From: Paraburkholderia sp. BCC1885
GTDB taxonomy: Bacteria > Pseudomonadota > Gammaproteobacteria > Burkholderiales > Burkholderiaceae
Direction of reading: 5' to 3'
Length of the DNA: 64,000 nucleotides
Assembly (NCBI RefSeq): GCF_900996235.1
Contig: NZ_CAAJGM010000110.1
Location: forward strand, 1-64,000
The notes beneath the pieces were generated by a model that was given only the letters and a program-made list of their open reading frames with translations, was not told the origin of the DNA and made no database searches. This document shows, piece by piece, positions 17,518 to 27,955 of this stretch. Every line of letters begins with the position of its first letter. The stretch's first letter is position 1. Made by a program: the position numbers and the translations under genes.

Positions 17518-18989
17518 GCGCGCACCTCTTCGCATTGTGCGAGAAAAGCGCCTTCGTCCACGGCTTCGAGGCAGCGTAGATCGAGCCGCAGCGCATCGTC
17601 GGCGATGCGTCCGACGACCGGGCGCGGCAATTCGCGCAACGCCTTTTCGAGCTTCATCAGGGCACGTCCATTGCGCTTGCCGCTTGCATGACGCACCACG
17701 AGTCCATAGCTCGGCAGTTGTTCAACCGGTAAAGCGCCGCTGCCAATCTGGCTGAACATCGGCTCGGCGCTCACGGCAAAGTGCTCTCCCAGGGCACGCT
17801 GCAAGACGGGCGCAGCACGTTCGGCAAACGTCCGCATTTCAGCCGCCGGGCGGGTCAGCAGACGCAGCGTCGTCAGGCGCTCACGCAAAAATTCGGGCGC
17901 ACGATAAAGACGCAAGACAGGTTCGAGCGCCGCGAGCGTGAGCTTGCCGACGCGCAAAGCGCGCTTGAGCGGATGCTTCTTGATCTTGCGGATCAATTCC
18001 GCGCGCCCGACGATCATCCCGGCTTGCGGGCCACCCAGCAACTTGTCGCCGCTAAAAGTGACCAGATCCGCTCCGGCGACGATGTTCTCGCGCACGGTCG
18101 GTTCGCGCGGCAAACCCCACTGGGCCAGATCCACGAGCGTACCACTGCCCAAATCCACCGCGACCGGCAGCGTATGACGGTGCGCCAGAGGTGCGAGTTC
18201 GTCGAGTTCGACGCTCTTCGTGAAACCGCTGATGGCGTAGTTGCTGCAATGAACTTTCATCAATAGCGCGGTACGCAGACCAATCGCTTCCTCATAGTCT
18301 TTCAGATGCGTGCGATTGGTGGCGCCGACCTCACGCAGCTTCGCGCCGGCGCGCGACATAATGTCAGGAATGCGAAATGCCCCGCCAATCTCGACCAGTT
18401 CGCCGCGCGACACGATCACTTCCTTTTTCGCAGCCAGCGCCGACAACGTCAACAACACGGCCGCGGCATTATTGTTCACTACCGTGGCCGCTTCGGCTCC
18501 GGTCAGTTCGCAGATGAGATCGTCGATCAGGTCGTCGCGATCGCCACGGCTACCGGTCGCCAGATTGAACTCAAGATTCGCAGGACGCGTCAGCACTTCG
18601 ACAACGGCGTGCACGGCTTCATCCGGCAACAAGGCACGGCCAAGATTGGTATGCAGTACGGTGCCGGTGAGATTGAACACGGTGCGCAGACGGCTTTGCG
18701 CGCGCTGCGCCAGCACGGCGGCAACGCGTTCGGCAAGATGGGGCTCGTCGCAAATCGTACCCGCCGGCAGCCCCTTTAATTGATCAGCACTGCAAATTTC
18801 ACGCTGCTGTGCAGCCGTGCCTTGCAGCTCGTGCCGCAACGTATCGAGCACATTACGCACGGCGGCCAGAACCTGGGTACGGCCATATTCGACCAGCAGC
18901 GGCTGTACCGTGGCAGACGACATGAGCCGTTCCACGGCCGGCACACGCGCCAGCAGCGCGTTTAGCTGACTCCCCTGCACTTCGCTCAC
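17514..18989 (-). CDS. selA: L-seryl-tRNA(Sec) selenium transferase
   Basis: Pyridoxal-phosphate enzyme converting seryl-tRNA-Sec to selenocysteinyl-tRNA-Sec with selenophosphate. Seen are the N-terminal tRNA-binding region ([12 protein letters not shown]), the segment [28 protein letters not shown] and the PLP lysine in [13 protein letters not shown] (about residue 316). The length of 491 residues is within the family range. The gene begins 16 bases after fdhE and overlaps selB by four bases, so the selenium genes are physically joined to the formate dehydrogenase genes. selD, which makes selenophosphate, is not in the window. Confidence 0.97.
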   Translation of the reverse strand: MSEVQGSQLNALLARVPAVERLMSSATVQPLLVEYGRTQVLAAVRNVLDTLRHELQGTAAQQREICSADQLKGLPAGTICDEPHLAERVAAVLAQRAQSRLRTVFNLTGTVLHTNLGRALLPDEAVHAVVEVLTRPANLEFNLATGSRGDRDDLIDDLICELTGAEAATVVNNNAAAVLLTLSALAAKKEVIVSRGELVEIGGAFRIPDIMSRAGAKLREVGATNRTHLKDYEEAIGLRTALLMKVHCSNYAISGFTKSVELDELAPLAHRHTLPVAVDLGSGTLVDLAQWGLPREPTVRENIVAGADLVTFSGDKLLGGPQAGMIVGRAELIRKIKKHPLKRALRVGKLTLAALEPVLRLYRAPEFLRERLTTLRLLTRPAAEMRTFAERAAPVLQRALGEHFAVSAEPMFSQIGSGALPVEQLPSYGLVVRHASGKRNGRALMKLEKALRELPRPVVGRIADDALRLDLRCLEAVDEGAFLAQCEEVRA

Positions 18990-19005
18990 GCCGGCTTTCT
19001 CCCGC

Positions 19006-19938
19006 TTAAACGTCCGATGGCACTTCGGGCCACAGCAACGGATTAGGGCCGCTGCGCTGATAACCTGCTTCGTTCATGAGCAGATCGAGTGTCAAGCTCG
19101 CGAGGTCGTCGGCGAGTGGTTCGAACTCGAAATCCTTCTCCTGATAGCCGATCTTGCGATAGGTATGGCACTCGTCGCAAGACTCGGCCTTAAGCGCTTC
19201 GCTGCCGCCTTCGATGCCATGGTAGGCGATGCCTTTGGTCGAATCGCAATTCGAGCACTTGGTGCGAACCACATGCCATTCGGTGGCGCACAGCCCGCAT
19301 TGCAGAAAACGATACCCCTGGTACTGACCGCCGACGCGCACGACGCTGGCAACCGGCAACCCACCGCAGACAGGGCAGACACCGGGCGTGTCGAGATAGG
19401 GAATATCGCGCGAATCGAGCCGGCTCGCAAGATCGGTCCAGACGACCTGAAGCGCCGCCATGATAAACGGCGCTGTGGCGGGATCGACTTCGCTGTAGCG
19501 CTGGGCGAGCACGGCGTCGGCTTGCGCTTCCAATTCTTGCGGGGTTTTCAGGCGTAGCGCGTCGAGGACTTTGCCGAGCGCGGGAGTAACGGCGCCCGCG
19601 GCTTCGATTTTATCCAGCAGACGGTAAAGGAGATCGCGCCAGCTTGCGGCGCGGTTTGGCGAGTTTGCCGGGATCAACGGCATCGAGTGTTGCTGGGCTT
19701 TGGCAATTGCCTCCGGCGCGGGTCGTGGCGCCTCGAAGCCTGCCTGCAGGTGGTGTTGAGCTTCCGCTACTGCCGACATGAGTCTGACGTAGGCGCTTAT
19801 CGGGTTGCCGACGGCCAGTTTTTTCAGGCGTTCCGCGCGGGTCGAGAAGACCGTTGCCCGTTCGGGCAGGCGGATGCGCGGGATTGCCGTGGGGTCCAGG
19901 GTTTGAATCTCGGCGGGGTCGAGGATTTTTTGAGGCAT
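19006..19938 (-). CDS. fdhE: Formate dehydrogenase accessory protein FdhE
   Basis: Cytoplasmic maturation or proofreading factor for Tat-exported respiratory formate dehydrogenases. A rubredoxin-like metal site is indicated by four CxxC motifs ([27 protein letters not shown]). The start at ATG 19938 ([14 protein letters not shown]) gives 310 residues, close to E. coli FdhE; an upstream extension to 20031 would run back into the gamma-subunit gene. It lies 40 bases after the gamma-subunit gene and 16 bases before selA. Confidence 0.95.
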   Translation of the reverse strand: MPQKILDPAEIQTLDPTAIPRIRLPERATVFSTRAERLKKLAVGNPISAYVRLMSAVAEAQHHLQAGFEAPRPAPEAIAKAQQHSMPLIPANSPNRAASWRDLLYRLLDKIEAAGAVTPALGKVLDALRLKTPQELEAQADAVLAQRYSEVDPATAPFIMAALQVVWTDLASRLDSRDIPYLDTPGVCPVCGGLPVASVVRVGGQYQGYRFLQCGLCATEWHVVRTKCSNCDSTKGIAYHGIEGGSEALKAESCDECHTYRKIGYQEKDFEFEPLADDLASLTLDLLMNEAGYQRSGPNPLLWPEVPSDV

Positions 19939-19978
19939 ACACGCGGGGTCTCTTTTTGGCCAGACAAACAAGAAGCCA

Positions 19979-20605
19979 TCACTTAACACTTTCCCTAAAC
20001 CACTTGGGATGGTGCTTCCTGGCCCACCCAAGCGTGACGGTCCCCCTCACCATAGCCCCAACCGACCCTTTAATCCAGATCGCAGCATAAATATGGACCA
20101 CAATCCCTACAATCAAAACAAACGCCGCAGCAGCATGCACGAGCGCTGCAAGGCGAATCACCTCAATAGGAAAATAAAACGAAAAATACCGCCGCCAGAT
20201 CACCACGCCGCTGCAAAGCAATAAAACCAGACACCCCACCATCGTAAAGAACAACAGTTTCTGCCCAGCGTTATAACGCCCAATCTCGGGCAAATTCTCC
20301 TCGCGATTGGCAAGCACATCGTCGATCTGCTTGAGCCACTGCACATCGTCGCGATCCAGATAGTTGTGATGCCAGAACCGCAGCGCCAGAATCAGGAACG
20401 ACACAAACATCACCAGGCCCACGAATGGATGCAGGATCCGCGTCCATTGACCTCCGCCGAACAAGGCGGTCAGCCAGAACATCGAAGGATGAAATAGCGC
20501 CAGCCCCGAGAGCGCCAGCAACACAAACGAAATCGCCGTGATCCAGTGGTTCGTCCGCTCGTTCGGTGTGTAGCGCACGATCAGGTTCGGGTCATCAGAC
20601 TTCAT
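19979..20605 (-). CDS. fdnI: Formate dehydrogenase gamma subunit, cytochrome b556
   Basis: Membrane diheme cytochrome b that takes electrons from the beta subunit to quinone. Four membrane segments are visible, beginning at [20 protein letters not shown]; the histidines in [12 protein letters not shown]-type helices ([20 protein letters not shown]) and TNHW are heme candidates. The start is ATG 20605 because GAGGAG lies seven bases upstream; it overlaps the end of the beta-subunit gene by 11 bases. An ATG eight codons further upstream is possible. The product is 208 residues, close to E. coli FdnI. Confidence 0.94.
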   Translation of the reverse strand: MKSDDPNLIVRYTPNERTNHWITAISFVLLALSGLALFHPSMFWLTALFGGGQWTRILHPFVGLVMFVSFLILALRFWHHNYLDRDDVQWLKQIDDVLANREENLPEIGRYNAGQKLLFFTMVGCLVLLLCSGVVIWRRYFSFYFPIEVIRLAALVHAAAAFVLIVGIVVHIYAAIWIKGSVGAMVRGTVTLGWARKHHPKWFRESVK

Positions 20606-21527
20606 CGCTGTGCTCCTCGCGTTCGTCACGAATGCGCCGTGCTTCGTCCCGCGCCGCCAGTTCGTCTTCTTGCGTCACTTCATTCGGGCCGATGCGCGTG
20701 TAATGGAAAAATCCCGACAGCGCGGCCAATGCAATGCCCGCCACTGCGAGCGGTTTTGCTATGCCCTTCCACAGCCGCACCATCGGACTGATACGCGGAT
20801 TGTCCGGCAAGCCGTGGTAGAGCGACGGCTGATCGGCGTGGTGCAGCACGTACATCACATGCGTGCCGCTCACGCCCGGCGGATCATACAGGCCCGCGTG
20901 TTCGAAACCGCGCTCCTTCAGGTCCTCGATGCGCTCGGCCGCATGCTGCTTCATGTCTTCCTTGGTGCCGAACACGATCGCGCCGGTCGGGCAGGTCTTC
21001 ACGCAGGCCGGTTCCTGCCCCACGGCGACGCGGTCGGAACATAGCGTGCACTTGTAAGCGCGCTTGTCCTGCTTCGAAATACGCGGAACGTTGAATGGGC
21101 AGCCCGTCACGCAATAGCCGCAGCCAATGCAGTTTTCCTCGTGGAAATCGACGATGCCGTTCGTATACTGCACGATCGCGCCCGGCGACGGACACGCCTT
21201 AAGGCATCCCGGGTCTTCGCAATGCATGCAGCCGTCCTTGCGGATCAGCCATTCGAGATTGCCATCCGGGTTCTCGTATTCGGAGAACCGCATCACCGTC
21301 CAGGAGTGCTCGCTGAGATCCAGCGGGTTGTCGTAGACGCCGTGGTTGATGCCCACCTCGTCGCGCAGATCGTTCCACTCCATGCACGCCGTCTGGCACG
21401 CCTTGCAGCCAATGCATTTGCTGACGTCGATCAGCTTCGCCACCGTGCCGGTCACCGGCTCGCGCACCGCCGGGGGTTGTACCGTGGTGGCCGAGAGACG
21501 TTTGATATCCAGTGATTGCAGTGCCAT
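20595..21527 (-). CDS. fdnH: Formate dehydrogenase beta subunit, 4x[4Fe-4S], membrane anchored
   Basis: Electron-transfer subunit of 310 residues. Four ferredoxin-type cysteine groups are visible: [44 protein letters not shown] and CTLCSDR with [11 protein letters not shown] single C-terminal membrane helix (about 260-280, [19 protein letters not shown]) anchors it to the inner membrane, with the iron-sulfur part in the periplasm after export with the alpha subunit. The gene starts nine bases after the alpha-subunit stop codon. Confidence 0.96.
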   Translation of the reverse strand: MALQSLDIKRLSATTVQPPAVREPVTGTVAKLIDVSKCIGCKACQTACMEWNDLRDEVGINHGVYDNPLDLSEHSWTVMRFSEYENPDGNLEWLIRKDGCMHCEDPGCLKACPSPGAIVQYTNGIVDFHEENCIGCGYCVTGCPFNVPRISKQDKRAYKCTLCSDRVAVGQEPACVKTCPTGAIVFGTKEDMKQHAAERIEDLKERGFEHAGLYDPPGVSGTHVMYVLHHADQPSLYHGLPDNPRISPMVRLWKGIAKPLAVAGIALAALSGFFHYTRIGPNEVTQEDELAARDEARRIRDEREEHSDEV

Positions 21528-21536
21528 CGCGTCTCC

Positions 21537-24500
21537 CTAGGCCTTCTCGACTTTTACGAGGAACGACTTGAATTCCGGCGTCTGCGAATTTCCGTCGCCT
21601 ACCACCGGGGTCAGCGTATTGGTCAGGTAACCCGGTTTCGTCTGACCTTTAAAACCCCAATGCAGAGGAATGCCAACCGTCTGCACCTTCTTGCCGTCGA
21701 TCATCAGCGGTTTGATGCGCTTGGTCACCACCGCCACGGCGATCAAATAGCCGCGATTGGACGACACCTTCACCCGATCGCCCGCCACCACGCCCACCTC
21801 CCTGGCGAGGTCCTCGCCGATCTCGACGAACTGCTGCGGCTGAATGATCGAGTTCAACCGGGCATGTTTGGTCCAGAAGTGGAAGTGCTCGGTGATGCGA
21901 TAGGTGGTCGCGGTATGCGGAAAATCCGCCGCCTTGCCGAAGGCCGCGCGGTCGTCCGGGAACACGCGCGCCGCCGGATTGCTGGTCGCCTGCGCGTTGT
22001 GCGGATGCAGCGGGTTGTAGCCGAGCGGTGTTTCGAACGGCTCGTAATGCTCGGGAAACGGCCCTTCGTTCATCTCGTCGCGTGCAAAGAAACGTGCCAC
22101 ACCCTCCGGATTCATGATGAACGGTCCCATGCCGTTTTCCGGCGGCTCGTCCACCTTGAAGTCCGGAACATCCGCGCCGGTCCACGCCGATCCATTCCAG
22201 CCGATCAGCTTGCGGGTGGGGTCGAACGGCTTGCCGCTCAAATCGCACGACGCGCGGTTGTAGAGAATGCGGCGGTTCACGGGCCACGCCCATGCCCAGT
22301 TGAGCGTCTGGCCAATCCCGGTCGGATCGGAGTTGTCGCGCCGTCCCATCTGGTTGCCGGCCTCTGTCCACGCGCCGCAAAATATCCAGCAGCCGCTCGA
22401 AGTGGAGCCGTCGTCCTTCAGTTGTGCGAAGCTCGCGAGCTGCTGACCTTTCTTCACCAGCACCCTGGTCGGGTCCTTCGGATCGGTCAGGTCGGTCACA
22501 GCGCGGCCGTTGTACTCCATCGCCACCTCTTCGGGCGTCGGGCTTGCCGGATTCGCATACGGCCAGGCCAGCTTCACGATCGGGTCCGGGAATGCGCCGC
22601 CCTGCTCTTCGTATGCCTTGCGCATACGCAGGAAAATGCCGGACATGATCTCCAGGTCGCTCTTCGATTCGCCTGGCCCCTCCACGCCCTTCCAGTGCCA
22701 TTGCAGCACGCGGCTCGAACTCACCAGCGAGCCGCGCTCCTCCGCGAACAGCGTGGTCGGCAACCGGAACACTTCGGTCTGGATCTTCGAGGGGTCCACA
22801 TCGTTGTACTCGCCATGGTTCTGCCAGAACTCCGCAGTTTCGATGGCGAGCGGGTCCATCACCACCAGCCACTTCAGCTTGCTCAACGCGGAAGCAGTCT
22901 TCGCCTTGTTCGGCGAGGACGCCAGCACGTTGAAGCCTTGCGCGATATAACCGTTCATCTTGCCCTGATCCATCAGCTCGATGGCTTGCATCAGGTCGTA
23001 CAGTTTGTCGAGCTTGGGCAGGTAGTCGTAGCCCCAGTCGTTGTCGGCGGTGGCGGCGTCGCCCCACCACGACTTCATGAAACTCACGAAGAACGCGCCG
23101 TAATTCTTCCAGTAACTCAGCTGATTGGGCCGCAACGGCTGGCTCGCGCGTTTCTTGATGTAGTCGCCGTAATTCTGCTCGCCTTCGGTCGGCAAGGTCA
23201 TGTAACCCGGCAACATGCTCGACATGAGCCCGAGATCCGTCAGCCCCTGGATGTTCGAGTGACCGCGCAGCGCGTTCATGCCGCCGCCGGAAATGCCGAT
23301 ATTGCCGAGTAGCAACTGCACCATCGCACCGGTGCGGATCATCTGCGCGCCGACCGAGTGATGCGTCCAGCCAAGTGCGTACAGGATCGTCCCGGCGCGG
23401 CCAGGCACGGCCGTGGTCGAAAGCATTTCGCACACCTTGAGAAATTTTTCCTTTGGCGTGCCGCAGGTTTTCTCGACCATCTCAGGCGTGTAGCGCGAGT
23501 AATGCTGCTTGAGCAGGTTATAGACGCAGCGTGGATTCTGCAGCGTCATGTCGACCTTCGCGAAACCGTCCTCACCGAGTTCGTAGTCCCACGAACCCTT
23601 GTCCGGATAGGCGTGCTTCTGCGCGTCGTAGCCCGAATAAATGCCATCGTTGAAGGCAAAATCCTCCCGCACGATGAAGGCGAAGTCCGTGTAATTCTTC
23701 ACGTACTCGTGCTGGATCTTGTCGTTCGTCAGCAGATAGTTGATCACCCCGCCGAGGAAAACGATGTCCGTGCCGGTGCGGATCAGCGCATAGAAGTCGG
23801 CCACCGAGGCGGTGCGCGTAAAGCGCGGATCCACCACGATCAGGCGCGCCTTGTTGTTGGCCTTTGCTTCGGCCACCCATTTGAAACCGCACGGATGCGC
23901 CTCGGCGGCATTGCCGCCCATCACCAGAATCACGTCCGCGTTCTTGATGTCGACCCAATGGTTCGTCATCGCTCCACGGCCAAACGTCGGGGCAAGACCT
24001 GCCACCGTCGGGCCGTGTCAGACACGCGCCTGGTTGTCGAACGCGAGCATTCCCATGCTGCGCACGGCCTTGTGCGTCAGATACCCCACCTCGTTGCTGG
24101 CCGCCGATGCAGCAAGCATGCCGGTGGTCAGCCAGCGATTGACCTTCTTGCCGTCCGCCGTGGTTTCGACGAAGTTCGCATCGCGGTCTGCTTTCATCAG
24201 TTTCGCGATGCGGTCGAGCGCGTCATCCCACGACATGCGTTGCCACTGATTCGAGCCGGGAGCGCGGTACTCCGGGTACAACAGACGGCTCGGGCTATGA
24301 ATGAAGTCGATCAGGCTCGCGCCCTTCGGGCAGAGCGTGCCGCGGTTGACCGGATGGTCGGGATCGCCTTCAATATGAATGATGCTGGCCGTGGCGTTCT
24401 TCGCGCCGTCACCGAGGCCGTACATGAGGATCCCGCAGCCCACCGAACAGTACGGGCAGGTGTTGCGGGTTTCAGTAGTGCGCGTCAGCTTGTACTGTCG

Positions 24501-24608
24501 GACCTCGGCGAGCGCAGGTTCCGGGGAGAAGCCCATCAGGGCCAAGCTCGATCCGGCCAGCGTGGATGCCGTTACCTTCAGGAACTGACGCCGGGACATT
24601 TGCAGCAT
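21537..24608 (-). CDS. fdnG: Formate dehydrogenase alpha subunit, selenocysteine- and Mo-bisMGD-containing
   Basis: Catalytic subunit oxidising formate to CO2 in the periplasm. The reading frame is interrupted by one in-frame TGA at 24018-24020, read as selenocysteine 197 in the context NQARV-U-HGPTVAGLAPT, the same position as in E. coli FdnG. Counting Sec, the product is 1023 residues. A Tat signal (MSRRQFLKVTAS) follows ATG 24608, which has GAGGG upstream; the [4Fe-4S] motif CPYCSVGCGILMY with CPKG and molybdopterin-binding segments follow. A conventional gene caller splits this into 24018-24608 and 21537-24005. It heads the fdnGHI-fdhE-selAB-selC block. Confidence 0.96.
23980..24017 (-). 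promoter_or_regulatory. Bacterial SECIS hairpin after the Sec UGA of fdnG
   Basis: Directly after the UGA the mRNA can fold an upper stem-loop GGCA-GGUCU-UGCC at about 23992-24004 (minus strand), extended by flanking pairs. The GGUCU loop and its distance from the UGA are like E. coli fdnG and fdhF SECIS elements, the SelB binding site. The hairpin lies inside the coding sequence, so base changes here are constrained by both protein and RNA. Confidence 0.8.
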
Positions 24609-24848
24609 GGTCGCCCTCGGCAAGGATGTTGTATGGGTACACGAAAGTATAAGACGTTTCATTAAAAGATTCGTGGCACCTGCGCAGAGTTCACACCGGG
24701 CATACCCTGAGTCGCGAGCCCGCTTGCTATAGTGACAGGCATGAGGCTTGCGGCTCGACCTGTAACTTACTGTTGATTGACTGGACCCGCCGCCCCCCAG
24801 CGGCATTTCAAGCGCAACGTCCGGCGCCACGATTCGTCTAGAGACATC

Positions 24849-26270
24849 ATGGAAATCGACACGCTATCCGCCGACAATCTGCAACGTGCCGCCCGCCATC
24901 AGGCGTCGTGGGCCATGGGCGCATTCAACAAGTTCGCCGAAGACCGCTGCGCCGCCATGGCCGCGGGCATCGCCTTTTACGCCGCGTTTTCGCTGGCGCC
25001 CACGCTCGTCATGGTGATCGCCGTAGCCGGCTGGTTCTTCGGTGCAGAAGCCGTGCGCGGCGAACTGTTCGCGCACATCCACGGGCTGCTCGGCGACGAA
25101 GCCGCGGCCGGCGTGCAAACCATCGTGCAGAACGCGCGGCATGCGGGCAGCGCGGGCGGCATCGCAGCCATTATTTCGTTCGTCTTACTGGCGGTCGGCG
25201 CCTCGGCCACCTTCTCGTCGCTCAACACCGCGCTCAATATTGTCTGGCCGCTCACCGGACCGCGCTCGTCGAGCGTGATCGCGCTGGTTCGCGTTCGGCT
25301 AGTTTCGTTTGGGCTCGTGCTCGGCGTGGCGTTTCTGCTGATCGTGTCGCTGGTGCTCGATACGGCCATCACCTTTGTCGGCAAGTGGCTGTGGGGCGAA
25401 TCGCCGTATGTGGTGATCGGCAACCTGCTGCAACTGGTGGTGGCGCTACTGGTACTGGCATTCGCCTTCGCCGCGCTGCTGAAGTTCCTGCCCGATGCCG
25501 TGGTGCGCTGGCGCGACGCCATGGTGGGCGGGGTAGTCGCGGCGGTGCTGTTCTCGGCGGGCAAGAAACTCTTCGCCATCTATCTGGCTCATGCGGGCAT
25601 GGCGAACTCGTTCGGCGCGGCTGGGTCGCTCGCGGTCCTGTTGATGTGGCTGTACTTCTCCGCGGCGGTGCTGCTGCTGGGCGCGGAGTTCTCGGCGGCC
25701 CGCGGACGGCTGCACGATCCGCGCGGCGCATGGGGACAACTCGAAGACGCGCCGCCGGGCAGCCGCGCGAAGATGGCGTCCGTGTTCGCCGCGTCGACGA
25801 TGCAGGGACATACGCCTTATAGCAGCTCGCCGGCGGCGAAAGAACTCGCCGATACAGTGGCCACTTCAGCGGCAGCCGCAACTTCGACCTCGGCGGTCCT
25901 GGGCACACCGGCAACGGCAGCAGGCAACGCTGCGATCGAGGCCACGACTTCAGCAGGCAAGCTGGCTGCACAGCCTGAAGCCACAGTCCGCAACCAGGCA
26001 GCCGCTTTGACGACTCCATCCACCGGCATCCGCAAGGCGGCCGACCTGGGCCGCAAGGTCATGCGTGCCGAGGATCACGCCACGCGCGCCGCCGCCTCGA
26101 CGCTGCTGCGGGCCGGCCGTAACGCCGCAGCCGCCGACCGCTACGTCAAGCGTCACCCCTGGGGCTCGATGCTGCTGGCGGCCGGCGCGGCCATGCTGGT
26201 GACGGCCGTAGCCGGCCGCCGGCGCGGCGACGACACCGCCGCCATCCCTCCCGGCAACGACGTCCGTTGA
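24849..26270 (+). CDS. YihY/BrkB-type membrane protein with ElaB/YqjD-like C-terminal tail
   Basis: Inner-membrane protein of unknown function. Residues about 20-300 form the YihY/BrkB domain with six hydrophobic segments (family segment MAAGIAFYAAFSLAPTLVMV). The rest, about 310-473, is an Ala/Thr-rich low-complexity stretch followed by a segment (about 385-460) like the end of ElaB/YqjD (DUF883) proteins: a basic amphipathic helix, AADRYVKRHPWGS, a single membrane helix and RRR. ElaB/YqjD proteins are small membrane-anchored ribosome-associated proteins in E. coli. ATG 24849 is chosen; an upstream TTG at 24777 has no family sequence. Divergent from fdnG. Confidence 0.85.
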   Translation: MEIDTLSADNLQRAARHQASWAMGAFNKFAEDRCAAMAAGIAFYAAFSLAPTLVMVIAVAGWFFGAEAVRGELFAHIHGLLGDEAAAGVQTIVQNARHAGSAGGIAAIISFVLLAVGASATFSSLNTALNIVWPLTGPRSSSVIALVRVRLVSFGLVLGVAFLLIVSLVLDTAITFVGKWLWGESPYVVIGNLLQLVVALLVLAFAFAALLKFLPDAVVRWRDAMVGGVVAAVLFSAGKKLFAIYLAHAGMANSFGAAGSLAVLLMWLYFSAAVLLLGAEFSAARGRLHDPRGAWGQLEDAPPGSRAKMASVFAASTMQGHTPYSSSPAAKELADTVATSAAAATSTSAVLGTPATAAGNAAIEATTSAGKLAAQPEATVRNQAAALTTPSTGIRKAADLGRKVMRAEDHATRAAASTLLRAGRNAAAADRYVKRHPWGSMLLAAGAAMLVTAVAGRRRGDDTAAIPPGNDVR

Positions 26271-26653
26271 CCTCCCGGTCGCAAAGCACGCCGGAGCAAG
26301 CACGCACACTCGGTCACAACTGTCCAGCGCGCAGATCAATGCGGGCCGCATGTCAACTCCATCCAGGCTCCATAAAGCCACTTTTTGCGTCGACAAAAAT
26401 TTACACCAATCCTCCAAACGGGCGGCCGAGCAACAAATATCGACACTTCAACTATCAGCAAAACAACAATAATGCGAATTTTGACATTTGGTGTTGCTAT
26501 ATCGGCAATAATCCCCGGTTGTCTTGATCTATAAGCCTTTTCGCCCAGTGTCACGTTTACGAGACACTCAATTTTTTTCAGTATTACCCTTCAGACACCC
26601 TGCGCTATTCTCCTTTCCGCAACAACGAAACCAATTATCGCGTGGAGAAATGG
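26271..26653. other. Intergenic region upstream of the porin gene
   Basis: This 383-base stretch is markedly AT-rich from about 26390 to 26600. It probably carries the porin promoter and a long leader. A TTGACA hexamer is present near 26480, but no hexamer resembling TATAAT lies 16-18 bases after it, so I do not assign a promoter. No gene is visible. The ribosome binding site GGAG lies at 26644-26647. Confidence 0.4.
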
Positions 26654-27808
26654 ATGAAAAAATTCGCACTGTCTGGCCTCTCGCTGGCACTGCTGGGTGC
26701 AGCAACTGTCGCTCACGCCCAAAGCAGCGTCACGCTGTACGGCGTCATCGATGACTCGATTCAATTCGCGCACAACGCCAATACGAGCAATCAGAACTTC
26801 TACGGTCTCGTCGCCGGCAATCTGCAAGGCAATCGCTGGGGCTTGAAGGGTACGGAAGATCTGGGCGGTGGCCTGAAGGCTGTGTTCCAGTTGGAAAACG
26901 GTTTCAGCCCGAACAATGGTTCTCTGGGACAAGGCGGCAAGATGTTCGGCCGTCAGGCATTCGTTGGCCTCTCGAGCGACCAGTTCGGTACGGTCACGCT
27001 CGGCCGCCAGTATGACCCGCTCGTCGACCTGGTCCAGGCAGTCACGGCAGACAACTACTGGGGTTCCACGTTCAGCACGCCGGGCGACGTCGACAACAAC
27101 GACAACAGCTCGCGGACGAATAACTCCATCAAGTTCACCTCGAATACCTACGCTGGCTTCCAGTTCGAAGCCATGTACGCATTCGGCGGCGTCGCAGGTT
27201 CGACCGGCTCAGGTCAAACGTGGGCGGGCGCGGCAACGTATGCAAACGGCCCGTTCAGCATTGCAGCCGGCTACATCCGCATGGACAACGGCGATACGCT
27301 GGCCTCGCGTACCAACGCCAATGGCGCAGGAATCTGGAGCACTGGCGCGACTTCGGACGCGACGTTCGACGGCGCGGTCAATACTCCGTTCGTGACGGCC
27401 AAGTCGATCGGCATCGCATCGGTTGGCGCGCAGTACGTGGTTGGCCCGATCACCGCCGGCATCCGTTACAGCAACGCGCAGTACAAGCCGGACGCGTTCT
27501 CGGCGTTCGACTCGACGGAACGTTACAACATCGGCGCGGGCTTCGTGAACTGGCAGGTTACGCCGGCAGCCTTGCTGGGTCTGGGCTACACGTTCACGCA
27601 CGGCTCGGGTTTCGGCGAATCGGCGACGTATAACCAGGTCTCGCTGGGCGGCGACTACAACCTGTCGAAGCGTACCGACGTGTACCTGGTCGGCGCTTAC
27701 CAACGGGCATCGGGCACGGGCGTGACGGCATCGGTGGCCGACTACGGCTACGTGTCGAACTCGAACGTGCAGGAAATCGTCAGCCTGGGTATCCGTCACA
27801 AGTTCTAA
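26654..27808 (+). CDS. Gram-negative general porin, OmpC-like
   Basis: Outer-membrane trimeric beta-barrel porin of 384 residues letting small hydrophilic molecules through. The signal peptide MKKFALSGLSLALLGAATVA ends at AHA, then the mature start QSSVTLYGVIDDSI is typical of Burkholderiales porins. The constriction-loop region and the C-terminal beta strand end with phenylalanine (SLGIRHKF), the outer-membrane assembly signal. ATG 26654 is chosen because GGAG lies seven bases upstream; an upstream GTG at 26642 would overlap that site. A strong terminator follows. Confidence 0.95.
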   Translation: MKKFALSGLSLALLGAATVAHAQSSVTLYGVIDDSIQFAHNANTSNQNFYGLVAGNLQGNRWGLKGTEDLGGGLKAVFQLENGFSPNNGSLGQGGKMFGRQAFVGLSSDQFGTVTLGRQYDPLVDLVQAVTADNYWGSTFSTPGDVDNNDNSSRTNNSIKFTSNTYAGFQFEAMYAFGGVAGSTGSGQTWAGAATYANGPFSIAAGYIRMDNGDTLASRTNANGAGIWSTGATSDATFDGAVNTPFVTAKSIGIASVGAQYVVGPITAGIRYSNAQYKPDAFSAFDSTERYNIGAGFVNWQVTPAALLGLGYTFTHGSGFGESATYNQVSLGGDYNLSKRTDVYLVGAYQRASGTGVTASVADYGYVSNSNVQEIVSLGIRHKF

Positions 27809-27845
27809 TCGACTGGACGGACAGCTCAAGCACGACGCTGTCGAA

Positions 27846-27883
27846 AACCAGCCACAGGCGCGCAGCCGGTGGCTGGTTTTTTT
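27846..27883 (+). terminator. Rho-independent terminator after the porin gene
   Basis: A ten-base-pair perfect inverted repeat (AACCAGCCAC with GTGGCTGGTT) encloses a 13-base loop and is followed by a run of T residues, 38 bases after the porin stop codon. Confidence 0.9.
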
Positions 27884-27955
27884 ATGGCTGACGGTTTTAT
27901 GGCTGATGGGATTGCGGGCGACTAACTACGGCTGCCTGCCGCTGCCCACCGCTGT

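Noticed and set aside
21516..23312. Long plus-strand open frame opposite fdnG (about 600 codons)
   Set aside because: Antisense to a certain gene, Arg/His-rich composition typical of shadow frames in G+C-rich DNA, and no ribosome site.
24018..24830. Separate short gene ending at the TGA before 24018, with a second gene starting at 24005
   Set aside because: Both are in the same frame, the TGA sits at the known FdnG selenocysteine position and the protein continues without a gap, so they are one gene.
26475..26520. TTGACA hexamer as porin promoter
   Set aside because: No acceptable -10 at 16-18 bases; candidate hexamers lie at 11 or 19-20 bases, so assignment would be a guess.
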